Source of the DNA: Astropecten irregularis
Taxonomy: Eukaryota; Echinodermata; Asteroidea; Paxillosida; Astropectinidae
Direction: 5' to 3'
Assembly: GCA_963971285.1 (NCBI GenBank)
Contig: OZ020246.1
Coordinates: forward strand, 10,585,217-10,649,216
DNA length: 64,000 bases
Numbering within the stretch: position 1 is the first letter of the stretch; each line of letters begins with the position of its first letter. Both the position numbers and the translations under genes were made by a program. Below the pieces are notes generated by a model. It searched no databases and was not told the DNA's origin. It was given only the letters and a program-made list of their open reading frames with translations. This document shows, piece by piece, positions 25,064-56,137 of the stretch.

Positions 25064-28000
25064 GGGAATCAAAGCTTAAAATCGCAGAAACCTCAGTGCT
25101 ACCAGCAGGCATTTGAAGGAGTGTGGAAACTGTTGATTATGAGATGAGTAGCTATAATGTGTGCACTTCTTATCACAGTATAAGTTAGTGAGGGAGGCAG
25201 TTGGTTCATTTTGCAGGGTTAGTGAAAGAACCCAAAGGCCAAAGGCATAGACTTGATAGTTCCGACAGCAAATTGTGGCAAGGACACGCATGCAGGTTCG
25301 CATACATGTGGCCCATTCACATTATTGACCATTCAGCACTTGATCTCCGCACATTTTTCCTCGACTACCCCCTCCCCCTACCACCAGTGGTGCTACACCA
25401 CAGCGGCACAATTAAAAAAAACCAAGGTTTCAGAAACTGGACAAAAATCACACTGGGGCAACAGACAACAAAAGGCAATGCATTCTCACCCCCCCCCCCA
25501 CCACCTTATAGTATCCGAAAAGGCAACCGACCGGAATCGGAGAACCGTGTTTTGCCGTGACAAGCAGAGAAAAGGCCGATCAATACCGACTAGTCATCTT
25601 CCTGACGTCAAATTCCGAGGACGTGCAGATATGAAACCGGACAGGTGGTACAAACGTGCCACTATTGAACAATTGAAAAGCCCCCCCCCCGATCCCCTCC
25701 TTGTCCTGCCCTTGGTTTAAAAAGAAGAATAAATGTATGGAGGGGGGTATTGTTCTAAACCAAATGAAAACATGACGTGCTTAGGCAGTGAACAGTGACA
25801 TTGATAGGGGGGAGGGGAGTAGTAGGTGAGGAAGACGAGGGAGGAGACTGACTATGCTACAAGAGCCCAAAGCACGTCGGTTCGCAATAATTATAAATCT
25901 CAGAGAAATGTGTAATTCGGCTGAGAAAACAAGACAAAACAATGCTGGAATCGATGGGAGGGCCTTTGGTTATGGTACGGGTCAGACAAACAGAGAGACC
26001 TTTTATTATAGCTGAAAAGAGAAACAGTTGGTCGGGCTTCGTGCCGATCGACCTTGTGACTTCAAGTAGACAAATACGTGGCTAGGAAATGCATATGAGA
26101 AGAAAAACAACAACATGATATATTACAGCATCTCATAAAATTGGTATTATTATTATTATTATTACTATTTGTACATACTTTTCTGGAATGTTTAATTTGG
26201 TGTCCGTTTTTCTAAATTGTAAAGAGCAGATGCTGTTGCCAAGACAATAGTACAATGTGGTCTCAAAGATGCGTGCACATGGAAACGCTGGCAGGAAATT
26301 GGTTGGAGTTGGTAAAATTGGGGAGGAGGGTTTCAGGTAAACATGACAGGGCATATTTGTCCAAATATAATTGTCAAGATTCCTCGTCTTCGAGTTTCTG
26401 CAAGGGCATTGTGTGTACATGCACATAATTTAGTTCGGTATTTCTCTAGGAGAACGATACGCAAAAACGTCGCAAATAAACAAATCAGCCTCAATTTTCA
26501 TTTGTACACAAAGTTCTTCAATGCCAAGACTTTGTTTGTTTTTGTCCAAGTTTTTTTGTGTGACTTAATTGTCGCTTGCTTGCATGGCGTTCACCTTGCG
26601 AAGGTACACTGTACATGTACGCAATATCACCCGACATAACAAAAAAAAGGCACAACACGCGACATTTTTTTTTCATATTCCGCTTAGAAAAAAAAAGTTA
26701 CTGGACAACTGGAATCAACAGAAACTTCTTGAGATGTCCTTGTCATGTCAAGAAATACCTCCCTTACAGTATTCCAAAATAGATAGCTACAAAATGTTCG
26801 GTCCATTGATGGGAGGAAAACAGCTAACCTTATGACTCCCTTGGTTACATGGTTGGTTTCAAAGCTTATCTGGGTCAGTCGAACATAAAAACCTGTTACA
26901 GCCTACGCTGTCCACTTGCACATGAGCGTGTTTAATTACGATGACGGGAAATACGGTAGTCCTCCACTGTTATGGAAACATGTTCCCTAAAATGGCTAGA
27001 AAATTCTGAATATTACAATATCCAATCTGATCTGACTTTTGACAGCGTAACATACAATGTAGTCACCAAAGTTCAATTTTTCTTTCCGTTTTTTTATATT
27101 TGATCAGAGTTAAATGTGAATTCCCATCTTTCATTCGGTAAAGCTGCTTAAAGCACACTCACTTGCTAAGCATGGAAGAGATGGGCTTTATACCGGTTAC
27201 CAGCTATTATCCACTGCAATGTGTAGATTGTTTGCAACTGGTTCCCACCTGAATTTTCGCTTACATGTAACATAAAAATCCGTTTATTACATGTATGCAT
27301 TTCACAGGAAAGAGAACCCTGACCAAATAAAAACAATACATGTACCAAACATGTACAAATGCAGCAATAATTCACTCGCAATTTTCTTCTTTTTTTGTGC
27401 TCGTTGAAACATCAGTACCAATTTCATTCTCCAAGCCGAACTATAACAATTTCCCCCTTCCACTTTCCCTCCATTATTGCAATTTGCTCTGGATCCCAGT
27501 CCCCCCCCCCCTGTTTCCTGTGACTCTGTTACCTCTCTCTCTAGTACACTCACAGGCCTGTCAATCATCGGAAAGAAAAACAAACCGGCTTGAATGGAAT
27601 TAGTAGCGTGGATTGCGACACGGTGCTGACCGAGAATGGAGGACCAACAGACCGGGGGGAAAAAGAAGTCGGAGAAACTGATGGTGGAGCCGACGTAGGG
27701 ATACATAGCAAAATCTTTTACTCTGTCGTCGTCGGACTAAGGCTAAATATCGTGGGATTGAGACAACCCCATCAGTCTCTCCCCTGTAATGACTGAGAGC
27801 CTTTTGTCCCAAGACTGGACCTGCCAACACGCATCCCCCGAAACCGGTACCCACCACAAGCAGCCGAAAGAATTAGAACCGTTCCCTCCCCTTCTTTTTG
27901 AAGGGGTTTTTCATGTTATCCCTAACGACAAGCAAAACAGAAAATATCAATGGCGACGACCCTTTGGCAGCTTTCTGACACCGTGTCTGAAAAGGGCCGC

Positions 28001-30620
28001 ACGCTAACAGGGCATTGTATCAAGACGCTGCCCTCTAGTTATAAAAAAGAGACGGAAATTCGTAGGCCGCTTCAAAATCCACTTCCCTTTTTATTGTTTA
28101 CGTCCTGCCAACTTTCATAAAAAGGCCTTTTGTCCAAAATTGTTTTTCTTCTACCAGTCCCATAAAAAAAAAAACCGTAGAAAAAAAGTGCTCCAAAACT
28201 TTTTGACATTTGGCTGGGCTTTTCTATGTTTACATCCCGGCAATTTTGTTTTGTTTTGTTTTGCTCGGCTGAGCATTTGTAAAGTTAAGAATGAAACGTA
28301 TCATGCCAGAGGGTTACGAGTTGGCTGTTCAGCAGGGGGGATAGAAACGGAAAAAAACAAACAAACAAAGGACGAGAAGAATGCATTACATCCGTAGAGA
28401 AGCGGAAAAAAAAACCTGGAGAAATATTACAAGTTTGGTGGATTATTAAATAATACTACTACAACCGAAATGTGCTCCCAGTGTTTGTGTGTGTGTACAT
28501 GTGTGCATGACACTGCTGCAACCAATGGCTGTACATTTATAAAGAAGTTTAATGCTTTCAATCAGACAGGAAAAATCTGAACCGACAGAGGAGGGCCTCG
28601 AAGGGATTTGAAAAGGTTTGCGGTATTTGTAGACTAAACTACAACAACTCAACTGTGTGCCTTGCAACAAGTCCCTGCAACCCTTGCCTACACCAATCAG
28701 TCTGCTCTCCGCTCAAACGGAACAAACTCGCCATGAAAGCCGGGGTTATTAACAGCACCGCTGACAAGATCTCTGCAAACAAATTTCAGCCGTCATTTTT
28801 TTTTTTGGTTGGGGGGATAGACGTTGGGTGCCCGGGCACACTGGAGTCTCCAGCCCCCCTTACCCAACCCAAGCGGGAATATACAAGCGTAGATTTTGAG
28901 AGCGAGTTACTGTAAGGGGGACGAATATAAAGCCAAGTTTGGCCTAAAAATGCACTTTACTATTAAAAAAAAAAATATGGCAATTACAGTGAGGAAGAAA
29001 GGCAAAGGGACAGGGGAAAAAATGACACACAGGATGGTGATGGAAGGCACCGCAATAAGTAATCTTATGCTCAACAAACACTCCGCTGTTTGCCCCCGCA
29101 ATTCCGTGAATGAAGCGGGCAAAGTGATTGTTGCTAACGAAGCAGCACATAAAAACGATCTCCGAGAATCCATGTTATTTCCTAGCAAACGAATAAAGGA
29201 CTTAAAGGCCATACACCCCCAAAAAAAAATTGGAATCCGCAAAAAAAAAAAAAACACAGATGACAAAATGCCGTCAAAATGAATATTATGTTCTCTATGG
29301 GAAACGTGCTTAGAATTTCACCATTCTTTTCAGGGATATAAATTTGAACCTGTATGTATACAAAACAACGCATCATTACAAACTAAACTCTTTGTGTATT
29401 AAGTGAATGAAACATCCATCTTCCTTATCCCATAGTCTCCTTAATGTGATGCTGCTAATAAGCCTGAAATGTTTACAAAAATCCTCATCAACAAACAGAC
29501 AAAGATCTTCTAATCCGCTCTGACAAAACACACGACCAAAACCCTTAAACAGGCTCAAAGTCAAGCACAAGAACATCAAACAAAACAAGATTTCAACATC
29601 CCTCCAAAAAAACCAAAAAAAAACAAATTGCAAACGAAGAGTATCGCAATTTGATTTCGGCTTTCATGTTGGTTAACACCCTACCGATAATGCATTTATC
29701 ATAACACTATCTTAATGCAATTTTAAATAGTGGTGGCTTCCCAAAATATTTGGTTACGAATCAATTAGATGTTTGTGAGATACTGTTTAGGGAGGTTTAT
29801 AGTGGAAGCACTTCTTCAAGGAAGGAAGAATACAATTCCCGCTTGGACCCCAGTCACTGTGGGGTTAAGAGGAGCGAGGAGGGGGGTAGGGGAGACGTCC
29901 TCAAACCTCATAAAGCTATAATCCAGCATTAAATGAGACCAGCCCCTCCCACTTCAACACCTCTCCGGATTAATCCCGACTTCTCACAAAAAGCTTGACG
30001 CTAATTGAACGGGGGAGTCTCTATCTCTCTATCCAGAATTGACAAAATGCCTCCGGCAGGCCAGCGATAAATTCCTATTTCTTTCCTTCTCCCTCTCTCT
30101 CTCCCTCCCTGAGACTACCTGAGGCTAGGCTGAAATGGCTAGGGGATTCCCGGCCCGGTGATTCTTTAAGACTGTGAGGGACTATATAAAGCAAGGCCCA
30201 TAACTTTAATCAAATCGCAGTTCAAGTGAGAACGGGGTAGGTTGGGGAGTAGGCAGAGATGGGGAATTATGACGGGGCTTAACGGTGGAGCTTTTGGCCA
30301 GAAGCTTCAAGGTATTCCAGGGTAATGACTCGCCAGACAGGCTTAATGATTTCAAACAATAAACAATCTGATGGGCTGATCTTAATGAGTACATTGCATG
30401 CAATGCAATCCCTGGCCGGTGTATAACGTGTATGAGTGACCTTATTAAAATGAACGTATACTGCAAAGACGGACAAACAATTCAAACTCCGTGAAGTCAA
30501 GGGGCCGAACAGGGGCTGGTGATGGAAACACATTTGAGTATCGGAGACTTTAAGCTTTTGAAGCCGATGTGGCAATGGCACCAAGCCACTTTCTATAAAA
30601 GGTTGTCAACGGAACTATTG
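25064..30620. other. Non-coding with simple repeats
   Basis: No exon is recognised. C runs lie near 25489-25500 and 25680-25690, ATT repeats at 26145-26165, and A runs near 28160 and 29220-29255. Both strands are open for about 119-128 codons around 28900-29280, but composition and lack of any recognisable domain argue against a gene. The block 29930-30560 is listed separately. Confidence 0.4.
29930..30560. promoter_or_regulatory. Candidate conserved non-coding block
   Basis: Single-copy and compositionally even, it contains the palindrome GGATTAATCC (29967-29976), which is two overlapping Otx/Pitx-type TAATCC sites. It also contains homeodomain-like words near 30330-30450. No frame resembles a protein. 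This is the most enhancer-like stretch seen, but the evidence is weak. Confidence 0.3.
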
Positions 30621-30860
30621 GGGTTTACGAAACGGAGGCTCGGGCTTGGGCTCAGGCTTCCGCTTCCGACATCCTATGCTGAAAATATAGGTTTTGGTTT
30701 TTCATTGAAGCCGAAGCTCTGTTTTCCTTTTCAAACCAGAGAATCTACTTCAGAACCGCAGCCAAAAGCCTCTATTTTGATACCTGTTATTCAAAAATGG
30801 ATTCACGAAATGGAGCCGAAGCTTGAGACGGAGCCTGAGCCTCCGTTTCGTAAACGCCCT
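30621..30860. mobile_element. Foldback MITE, GAGGCTCAGGCTC family, copy 1
   Basis: The left end reads GTTTACGAAACGGAGGCTC and the right end is its complement (GAGCCTCCGTTTCGTAAAC). The interior has the GCTGAAAATATAGGTT and CAAACCAGAGAATCTAC segments shared with 47181-47410. There is no transposase. A 122-codon open frame crossing it is spurious. Confidence 0.8.
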
Positions 30861-31020
30861 ATGACAGACATACACATCCGTATCTGATTGTCAAACATGT
30901 CAAATGTCAATATGGACTAAATCAACTGTTCGTATTCATGTTTCATTATCAACGCCCCAAAAAAGGGCAATGGGTTGTAGAATGAAAATTGGACTATCGG
31001 GCCTTCATTTTAATAAAAAT

Positions 31021-31364
31021 GAGGAGAGCTGCAAATCGCTCCCCTTAAATCAACATAGAGGAGAGTGATTTGCTCTCACTAACAAAAATCAAGTTTGAGA
31101 GGCAATTCCAACTCCTGTTTATAGTGAATAAAGAGAGCCGTTTGCTCTCGCAAAAACCAAGTTTTCGTATGTGTCCGAAAAAGAAAACATGCAAAATATT
31201 GCTTGTAATGGGGTATTAAAAAATGTCAGCTGGAAAATTTATGTGTCAGTGATTTTTGAAAAAAAGGCAGCTCTCCTTAAATTGTTAAGAAGCTCCTTTT
31301 TTCACTCTCCTTGGAAAACATTAAGGAGAGCAGAAGAGAGTGATCACTCTCACTCTCCTTAAAA
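31021..31364. repeat. Repeat with internal inverted CTCTCCTTAA words
   Basis: GAGAGTGATTTGCTCTC, GAGAGCCGTTTGCTCTC and several copies of CTCTCCTTAA or its complement alternate across about 340 bases. The region can fold repeatedly on itself. It is probably a degenerate non-autonomous element and has no second copy in the window. Confidence 0.5.
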
Positions 31365-31407
31365 ATTAAGGACTGGCTATCCATATTTAATCAAAGAACG
31401 ACTTCTA

Positions 31408-31547
31408 CAATAGCGCTGCGCACTTGCGCTAAAAATAGCACCGAACCTCAGACAAACATTGCAACGTGGCCATGCAAACGTGTGGTGAGTGGAAGTATGG
31501 GTGCGCGTCGCGCTTGGTGTGACGTCATTAGTGCGGAACGCTATTAG
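31408..31547. mobile_element. MITE with AATAGCGCT ends, copy 1
   Basis: The left end is CAATAGCGCTGCGCAC and the right end GTGCGGAACGCTATTA, which are inverted imperfect matches. It shares TGCACTAAAAATAGCACC-like sequence, CAGACAAACATTGCAAC and GTGACGTCATTAGTG with 35167-35328. It lies 66 bases past the donor side of GMDS exon 31614-31710. Confidence 0.75.
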
Positions 31548-31613
31548 ACGAGTTTTAATACAAAGACACCATGCGCACATGCATGCTGTATAAGAAAACC
31601 AAACGGGACTTAC

Positions 31614-49013
<17,400 letters not shown>

Positions 49014-50084
49014 CTGCAGAAATGAAAAAAAAGCGTATAATTCAACTTGTGAATATCTCCTCAAAATCACCTCTGACAATTTTCCAGGACACAAATTATC
49101 ATTTATTCTTGAAAACCAAACCAGTTTGAGAAGCGTACGTGTCTGGACTACTTCGAAACACCCTGGTTGACCCGGTTCTTGGCATTGGTGCCCCCTTCAA
49201 ACATTTCCATAGACATGGTTTTCAAATGGAAGTGCCCCTTGCTATGGAAAAGTGGCCTTGCCCCTTTCAGAACCAAATTCAAGGCCTGCAAGTGTGCAAG
49301 TGTGGTACACATATTGTCACGTCGGAGCACCTTTTAATAGGCATACGGTATCCCAATACTGGGACAATTACATGTACAGGGTGTACATGTATTTTTAGGC
49401 TCAGTGTGAAGCTGGGGGAAGCCCCCAGTAAAAATGAAATCATCCCAGTCGGCGCAATCACAGATGCCAGGGAATATCGGTTCCCGAGGAGCTGAGAGAA
49501 CTCAAGTAGCCAGCTTCCATCCGCAGTACCCTCCCTGGTCTTACAGTATCAGTCTAATCATATCTCAAACATCACTCAGCACCAGTCTATTATAAAAACC
49601 GATAAGACACCGTGATTCCACAGTCAGAGGGATTGCGTGCATGTTTGTGCTATGCAGCTCAGTGGGTAACCTTGGGCAAGGACTCAGTCTCATGACAGGC
49701 TTAGTAGAGGTGCAGACAGGAGGGGATAGACTGGAGGGAGGGCAATGTTCTTAACCATTAGGCAAGGGGATGAAACCACGCTTATAATGTAGACTTAATG
49801 GCTATTAAGCTTACGGCTACGGCTATGGGTAATGGCTATGTGTATTTCAACAAACGCCTATGGATGGATTGGTGCAGGCAGATGTCATGTATTGTCCTTA
49901 TCCACAGCCATCACTGTTAACCTTGAGACAGTCCAATTCATACAGTATTGTTGTTCATGTACTTCATTGGATGCAAAGCAAATTTTAATGAAGGAGCAAT
50001 CGAAACATGCTGTTTTTTTCCCAATTGTGATGGAAGAAAATTTGCTTCGCCGCTCTGCAAATTTGCATCGAGTATGAATAGGGC

Positions 50085-50424
50085 TTAAAGGTAGTATCAT
50101 ACTTTGGTAAGAGACCAAAACAGAAATGTTCACAGATTTACGTTTAACTTACAGGGTGTGAAGATGGTGGTGGTAGAAACATGCCGTTAAAATGTTTCCG
50201 CCTGAAATGGTGTGTTTATCCAGAAATTAGTAAAACAACGACCGAAAATCTTTTTGATCTTTTAAAAGATCAAAAATAAAAGAGAAAAGACTTAAGATTT
50301 CACGATTTTCACAAAAAGTGGACATCGTATGGGACTGAAATTTTCACAGATGACTGTGACTGTATCTTCCTTGACATTTTTGCCCATGAATCTGTACTTC
50401 TTTGACAAAAACCAAAGTATGATC
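50085..50424 (-). mobile_element. TTAA MITE family A, copy 5 (reverse, one end lost)
   Basis: It begins TTAAAGGTAGTATCATACTT with TTAA, runs through the GATCTTTTAAAAGATC palindrome, and stops at AAAGTATGATCTGTAAT. The last ~11 bases of the far terminal repeat are replaced. Confidence 0.88.
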
Positions 50425-51378
50425 TGTAATATGTGCGACATTATGTCATGTCTGTAAAGTTAGGCTGCAAAATACAATTGCAGCATGAATTGAACAATGT
50501 TGATGAGCAGTATGCAGCAGTTTATATGGCTGTACATTTCCCATGTTAAATATTTAAGTTTTCTACATTTTGCCAACTAATGCCATCTTTGAATCACTGC
50601 AGGAGCCAAGATACATGGACTGAAAAAATGCATGGACTGAACATCAGATAACTTCAAATACACTGTACATGTACTCTGGAAACAAGCCCACTATTAAACT
50701 ACATGTATGTACAACTTTTGAGAAGTTGGCAGCAGCAGACTGAAGTCTCTTTCTTTGCTAGCTCTGAGCATGCACACACAATTGTGAGCAAGCGCGCGTT
50801 GTTGCGCGCGTGCACTATCAAGTTGAAGACCCAACTCCAAAGTTTTCAATAAGACCGCCCTTGAAACTTCCCAGCTACCAAGAAAGACAATACCAAATGG
50901 GCTGGCAATGGCATCCTTAACCACACACACTGTGGTCCCAGCGGACTGGTATTGACGGACTGGGTCATGTCGATTATGTGACACGCTCTCCCAGCGGAAG
51001 CATTAAAATGTCAATACCAGAGAACACCCTGTGAACTTGGTATTAAAGTACCCTGGCAACGTGACAAAAATTGTACATCAAACTGTAACATTACACAACA
51101 TATGGTCTTGATTTATGTTTATGTAGAGAAGGACATGTACGTCTGTTCATGTGCTGTAAGCTTTGTTCAGTATTGAGTGACAAGGCCAATGATATTTTAT
51201 ACTTGACTGTACATGCACACAATGATAGCCGATTGTCTATGATACATTTGCATGCAATATTTTACACACTCTTGTCATGCTTGTGAGATTTATTTGGGCA
51301 TGTAATGTATGTGGACTGGAATGGACAAGGGACACACTTGGCTTCCTGCAAGTGATACATGCAGTACCGGTATTTACA

Positions 51379-51739
51379 TTAGGCTGGAAAAAAATAAAAT
51401 TTGTTGTGTTGCCCTCAAGTGGAAAAATTAAAATTTTGTGTCAGTCGGTCGATTTTTTTTTTTTTCAAACATTTAAGAATAAATACAGGATGTATGGTCA
51501 CCAGGGCTTATAAATCAACGGTCTTGGGTCGTTTTGAGGAGACACGTTTTTTTACTGCTAAATCTTACTTTTTCTGTCAAAAATGGTGAGTTTTTATACT
51601 TTAGGACTCAGAGAAAAAAAAAAGAAAAAAAAATCCCGACCCAAAGTTTTGGCATTTTACGGTCGGTCATTGAGGGCAACACAACAATTTTTTTTCTTAC
51701 GGACTTAAACAACACAACAATTTTTTTTTTTCGGCCTTA
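51379..51739. mobile_element. MITE with TTAGGCTGGAAAAAA / GTTGTGTTGCCCTCA ends
   Basis: The left end is TTAGGCTGG, an A-rich run, then TTTGTTGTGTTGCCCTCAA. The right end is the inverse (TTGAGGGCAACACAACAA), and its outer part ACAACACAACAATTTTTTTT is duplicated. CCCGACC and GGTCGGTC words link it to 35461-35799. Confidence 0.75.
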
Positions 51740-52141
51740 TACTTCCCGTTTTTAATGAATCCTCCTTTCATGGTGCTGCAGCAAACCTACAAACCAAATA
51801 TTCAATATGCCAGCAGAAATCTTTTAGCATTTGTGGGTTTGGGGGGATGCTACATTATATGCAAGTATTTTTGGTGATGGTGGTGGGTGCGGGTTTGTAG
51901 AAAAGCGGCGGAATGAAAGAACGGGGATCTTATTGCAGAGAACTTTATCCGACGCGTTAGAAATCGTTCTGCGAGAAGCAGATGATGAGGAAGTCAGATG
52001 GCTTGTCCAACACGTCTTGATCACATGTGGCTAAGTTTGATAACACAACTCCCATGATGCATGTACACGTACATATCCTCGACCCTGTCTGTGAAATGTC
52101 CCCATTTGTGTTGTCTGGCTTCCATAGAAGCCATGCCAGGG

Positions 52142-52376
52142 GCCAATTTCATAAAACTGTTAAGCACAAAAAGTTCCTTAGCACGAAAATGTCTCGCCCA
52201 ATAAAACAAACCACCATTGAAAATTCCATTTGATATTCATGGTCAGCAAACAACGGCCAAAGAACAATCACAAGTGATACACAACACGTGGAAATTTGGT
52301 TGTTAACCCTGTTTTTATTAAGATAGAAATGTCATGCTTATCAAATTTTTGTGTTAAACAGTTTTATGAAATTGGC
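52142..52376. mobile_element. MITE with GCCAATTTCATAAAACTGTT ends
   Basis: The left end GCCAATTTCATAAAACTGTT and right end AACAGTTTTATGAAATTGGC are perfect inverted repeats of 20 bases, extending imperfectly inward. The unit is 235 bp and non-coding. It probably belongs to the hAT group, but no clear 8-base target duplication is seen. Confidence 0.85.
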
Positions 52377-53023
52377 TTAGGTTGGTTAGGCCTAACTGTC
52401 TGATCAATGCACAAAATGAAATATAAGGGGGGTAGGGTTAGAACATCGTACACAGAGCGAAATAACTACATTTACTAGGTCCTCATCGGAAGACACTGGC
52501 TGGCTAATAAGAGTTTGAAGCATACCTGTGCAGTCACAGCGAGTTTGCAAACACCGAAGCCAATTTTAGCCTAGAACCAGTGTATATTACTGTACAGTAC
52601 AAGTACATGTGCACATACACATAACTACAATGTACCCGGTACACAGGTACTGTATACACCAATCCGACGGCACGATATACCATCTGCCATTACTGCGGTG
52701 TCCCCGCCCGCCTTTTCTCCGGCAACAAAAGAATTTACTCTCCACTGCACTCTATACTGCAGGGTGTACGTCCCCCTAATCAGGAGATATTAAGATTTTT
52801 TGAAATAAAAACTTGTGCCCAATAGAAGAACTGCCGATAGTAAAATTAGTTAGCTTTGCAATCTTTTTGTTTTCTTAAAAAAAAAAAAAATGATTTGAAC
52901 AGCCTTCACTTTCTCGCCGCAATTTTTCCCAGAAAGACCGAGAAATCAGGCTCAAGGATAATGTAGAATGAAATACTGTAGGAAAATACAGTGTAAGCCA
53001 CATTTTTGTCATTTTGAAGGTCA

Positions 53024-53395
53024 TTAAAGGTAGTATCATACTTTGGTTTTTGTCAAAGAAGTACAGTGTACAGATTCTTGGGCAAAAATATCAAAGAAGA
53101 TACAGTAACAGTCATCTGTGAAAATTTCAGTCCCATACGATGCCCGCTTTTTGAGAAAATCGTGAAAAACGGCCACAGTATTTCTTAAGTCTTTTCTCTT
53201 TTATTTTTGATCTTTTAAAAGATCAAAAAGATTTTCGGGTGTTGTTTTACTATTTTCTTGATAAATACACCATTTCAGGCCGAAAAACTTTAACGGTAGG
53301 TTTCTACTAGCATCATCTTCATACCCTGTAAGTTATACGTAAATCTGTGAACATTTCTGTTTTGGTCTCTTACCAAAGTATGATACTACCTTTAA
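53024..53395 (+). mobile_element. TTAA MITE family A, copy 6 (forward)
   Basis: 372 bp bounded by TTAA with both terminal repeats intact and the central GATCTTTTAAAAGATC. It has a small internal duplication (GTACAGTGTACAG). Confidence 0.9.
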
Positions 53396-56137
53396 AGCAA
53401 AACAATGCGGCTGGGTGTGTCAAGGAAGGAGATGTATCTCGTCTTTCTTGTCTTGTTTCTGTTTAAGTTTTTTTTGGTTCAGTTTTTACCGGTTCACAAC
53501 TTCACATTAATTGCATACAGCATACAGTGCACAAATGTAGATTATGTACATGTACATTGTTGGGCGGACCTACTGTACAGCACATAGACATGTATGATAA
53601 GGTTATCTGACTGGTCCCAGCAAAATTAACTGTATTACATTACAAGGTGTCAGTTTCTAATGCCTCATATACACTGTACCTGTATATGTACATGTACACA
53701 ATGTACCTCAAGCTACATGTAACTTAGGTACACGTGTAGTACGAACATCTACCAATATGTCTGGAAAAATGAGATAGTATGTCATTTTTCCTGTAATTAA
53801 TATATCTGCCGCCTACCTATAAAAATATAATATCAATGGATATCATCATTTGTATTCTATATTTTTGGTATATGATTATCATTATCATTATTATACAAAT
53901 CCCCTGGCAGTGTAAAAGTCCTTTTGCTTGAGATAACGAGATTCATGTAGGCATGCATTGAACAGTTTCTGTACTAAGTCTGTATACTATTCTGGCTCAA
54001 AGTACAGTACATGTATGGTATACGAGTTAAAATGGCAGGCCCACACCGAGGATGAAATCAAAAAAAAAAAATGGAAAACTAAAATGGAAATAAATTTGTG
54101 CCTCTTCCCACAAACCAAAACAACTTCACCAAACAAGCAATTTTCTGTCGTAGCTGGAATCACACGTCCATATTCGCCGATAAAATTGCAACTTTTCAAC
54201 AGTCTCAAAATAGTCATTCATCATTAAATTAAAAAAACAAAATCGGTACAAATAAAAAAACGGTGAAAAAAAAAATGCACTGAGGATATTTTGATCCAAG
54301 TGTAACGATTTTCAAATCCTATTTTTTTTTATCCCTTAATTGGAAACTGGGAAGTCGAGGTGGTGATGAAAAAAAAAAAAGAAGAAAGTCCCCTATCAGA
54401 TCAGATCAGACCGTGAGCGAGCAGACAGTAATAATGCATACATCTCAGCGATCAAGTTCATTAACAGTGCGACAGCCTTGCCAAGACCGGTGCCAAGGCC
54501 AGGCCACAAGCCTCTCAAGTCCGCTTGTTATTCAAGCTGTCGGGGCATCACTTTCCCCCTTCAGAAAGGACCAGGGCTGCAATCCGCAATTACAGATGCA
54601 GGATTCTGTAAGTACTTCCAGTGAAATTTAAAGATGTATTCATCGTTATTCTTCTGACATTTATTTTCTTCTTGTTGTTCTCTGTGGCGAGCATTAATTC
54701 CGATCACCTAGCTTTTAAAGCTGATATGAGAAAACCAGTGAAAATGTCAACAAAATTGTTGTTTCGCATTTTCAATCACAAATATTCATGCAACTGTTCG
54801 TATTTATTCATATTGAACTTTATGCACATTCTTTTTGTATAATTTTGAATGAACACTGCGATTGGAACCCAGTGTAGTGTTTTCAAATGCATTTATCTAG
54901 AATATATCTATTTTTAAAGCATTTTGAAAAGAGAAAAATCATTTCAAAGAATGTGTACTGGCTGAAGTATGAACTTTATACAGTCAAGGTTTCGGACCAA
55001 AACAGAACTTTTTTTTTATATAATTTACCAATCCTGTGCTGTACCTTTAATGTAATTTCCATTTACAGGAGTCCGACCAGGGCTCTACAAGCGGCCATAA
55101 ACGGGGGCCGCCGCACTTGCACAAAAAGCAGTATGCAATGCTTTTGAGCACACCAAATGGGAGACTGTTCATTTCTGTACACATGTAGGGGCCTATGATA
55201 TGTTGTACTAAATGTGGTTGTTATCAGTGTCTGTTTATGAGAAATGTACCTAGAAATGAATGAGCACATATATGGCCCCCAATCACAGAAGCTCTGAAGG
55301 TCTGACCCAGTACAAACAATATGTACTACAAATTCTTGGATGTCTTTCTTTCTTATTTGAAATGATGACGTCCTCACAATCTTCAATTTATCGTGAAGAT
55401 GGCTGGAGAACACAAGCGTTTGTCAGACGCTTTTCTTTTAATAAACATTTACCGTAACAGACCGCAGAAATGTATATGGTTTGACATCAGATCGTTTGGT
55501 CGTAAACAATGCGTAGTGTGCTTATAATTACAGGGAAATAGGAATGCATTTATTCCAAATTTGGATCAGCTCATGCATTGTGCGTATTAATTATTATTCC
55601 AAAGTTTGTTTTGTACAGTATATTGACTTAATGGGCATATCAATTTTGCAGTTCTATATGTAGCCGGATTTTATCCTTGATCGAACATTGGCTGCGACAA
55701 TGCCAGGGCCACTGAATACCTGGTAAAACATAAATTTTGCAAGCTGCAGTTGACATTCTTGGAAAAGGTACAAACATGACATTTACATCAAGGTTACCCA
55801 AGAGGGAATATATCGCTGGACGCTTCCATTTGCATCAAGGTGGTGGGAAAAACGTTAGTCTTCATTCTAAACCTTTTTATAGGATTGTGTTTTTTTTTTA
55901 TGTTTTCCCCAACACCTGCTCTCGGTCTTGATTCCTGGAATTGAGACTACCAGCGCTGCATCAGGCAATGGTGATTGGATTAAGAAAGAATACTGGACTG
56001 GGCAATTATGAAGATGGGGAGTGCACTTTGGGGAACTTTAGTCTCTGTGCAATGTTAACAGGGGTGAGTGAGCAAGGTAGCAAGGTACATACATACATGT
56101 AGCAAGACCGCTTTAGGTTTGGATAAAAACAAAACCA

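Noticed and set aside
25253-25720. 155-codon frame
   Set aside because: It includes C-run Pro stretches and overlaps a second long frame; nothing family-like is seen.
28896-29282. Overlapping 128- and 119-codon frames on opposite strands
   Set aside because: No recognisable family, poly-A derived Lys runs, no splice or codon-bias support. Conservation data could reopen this.
52529-52580. Possible GMDS first exon ending ...AVTAQ with a GTATGC donor on the minus strand
   Set aside because: The required TGITGQ glycine pattern is absent; only the last residue matches.
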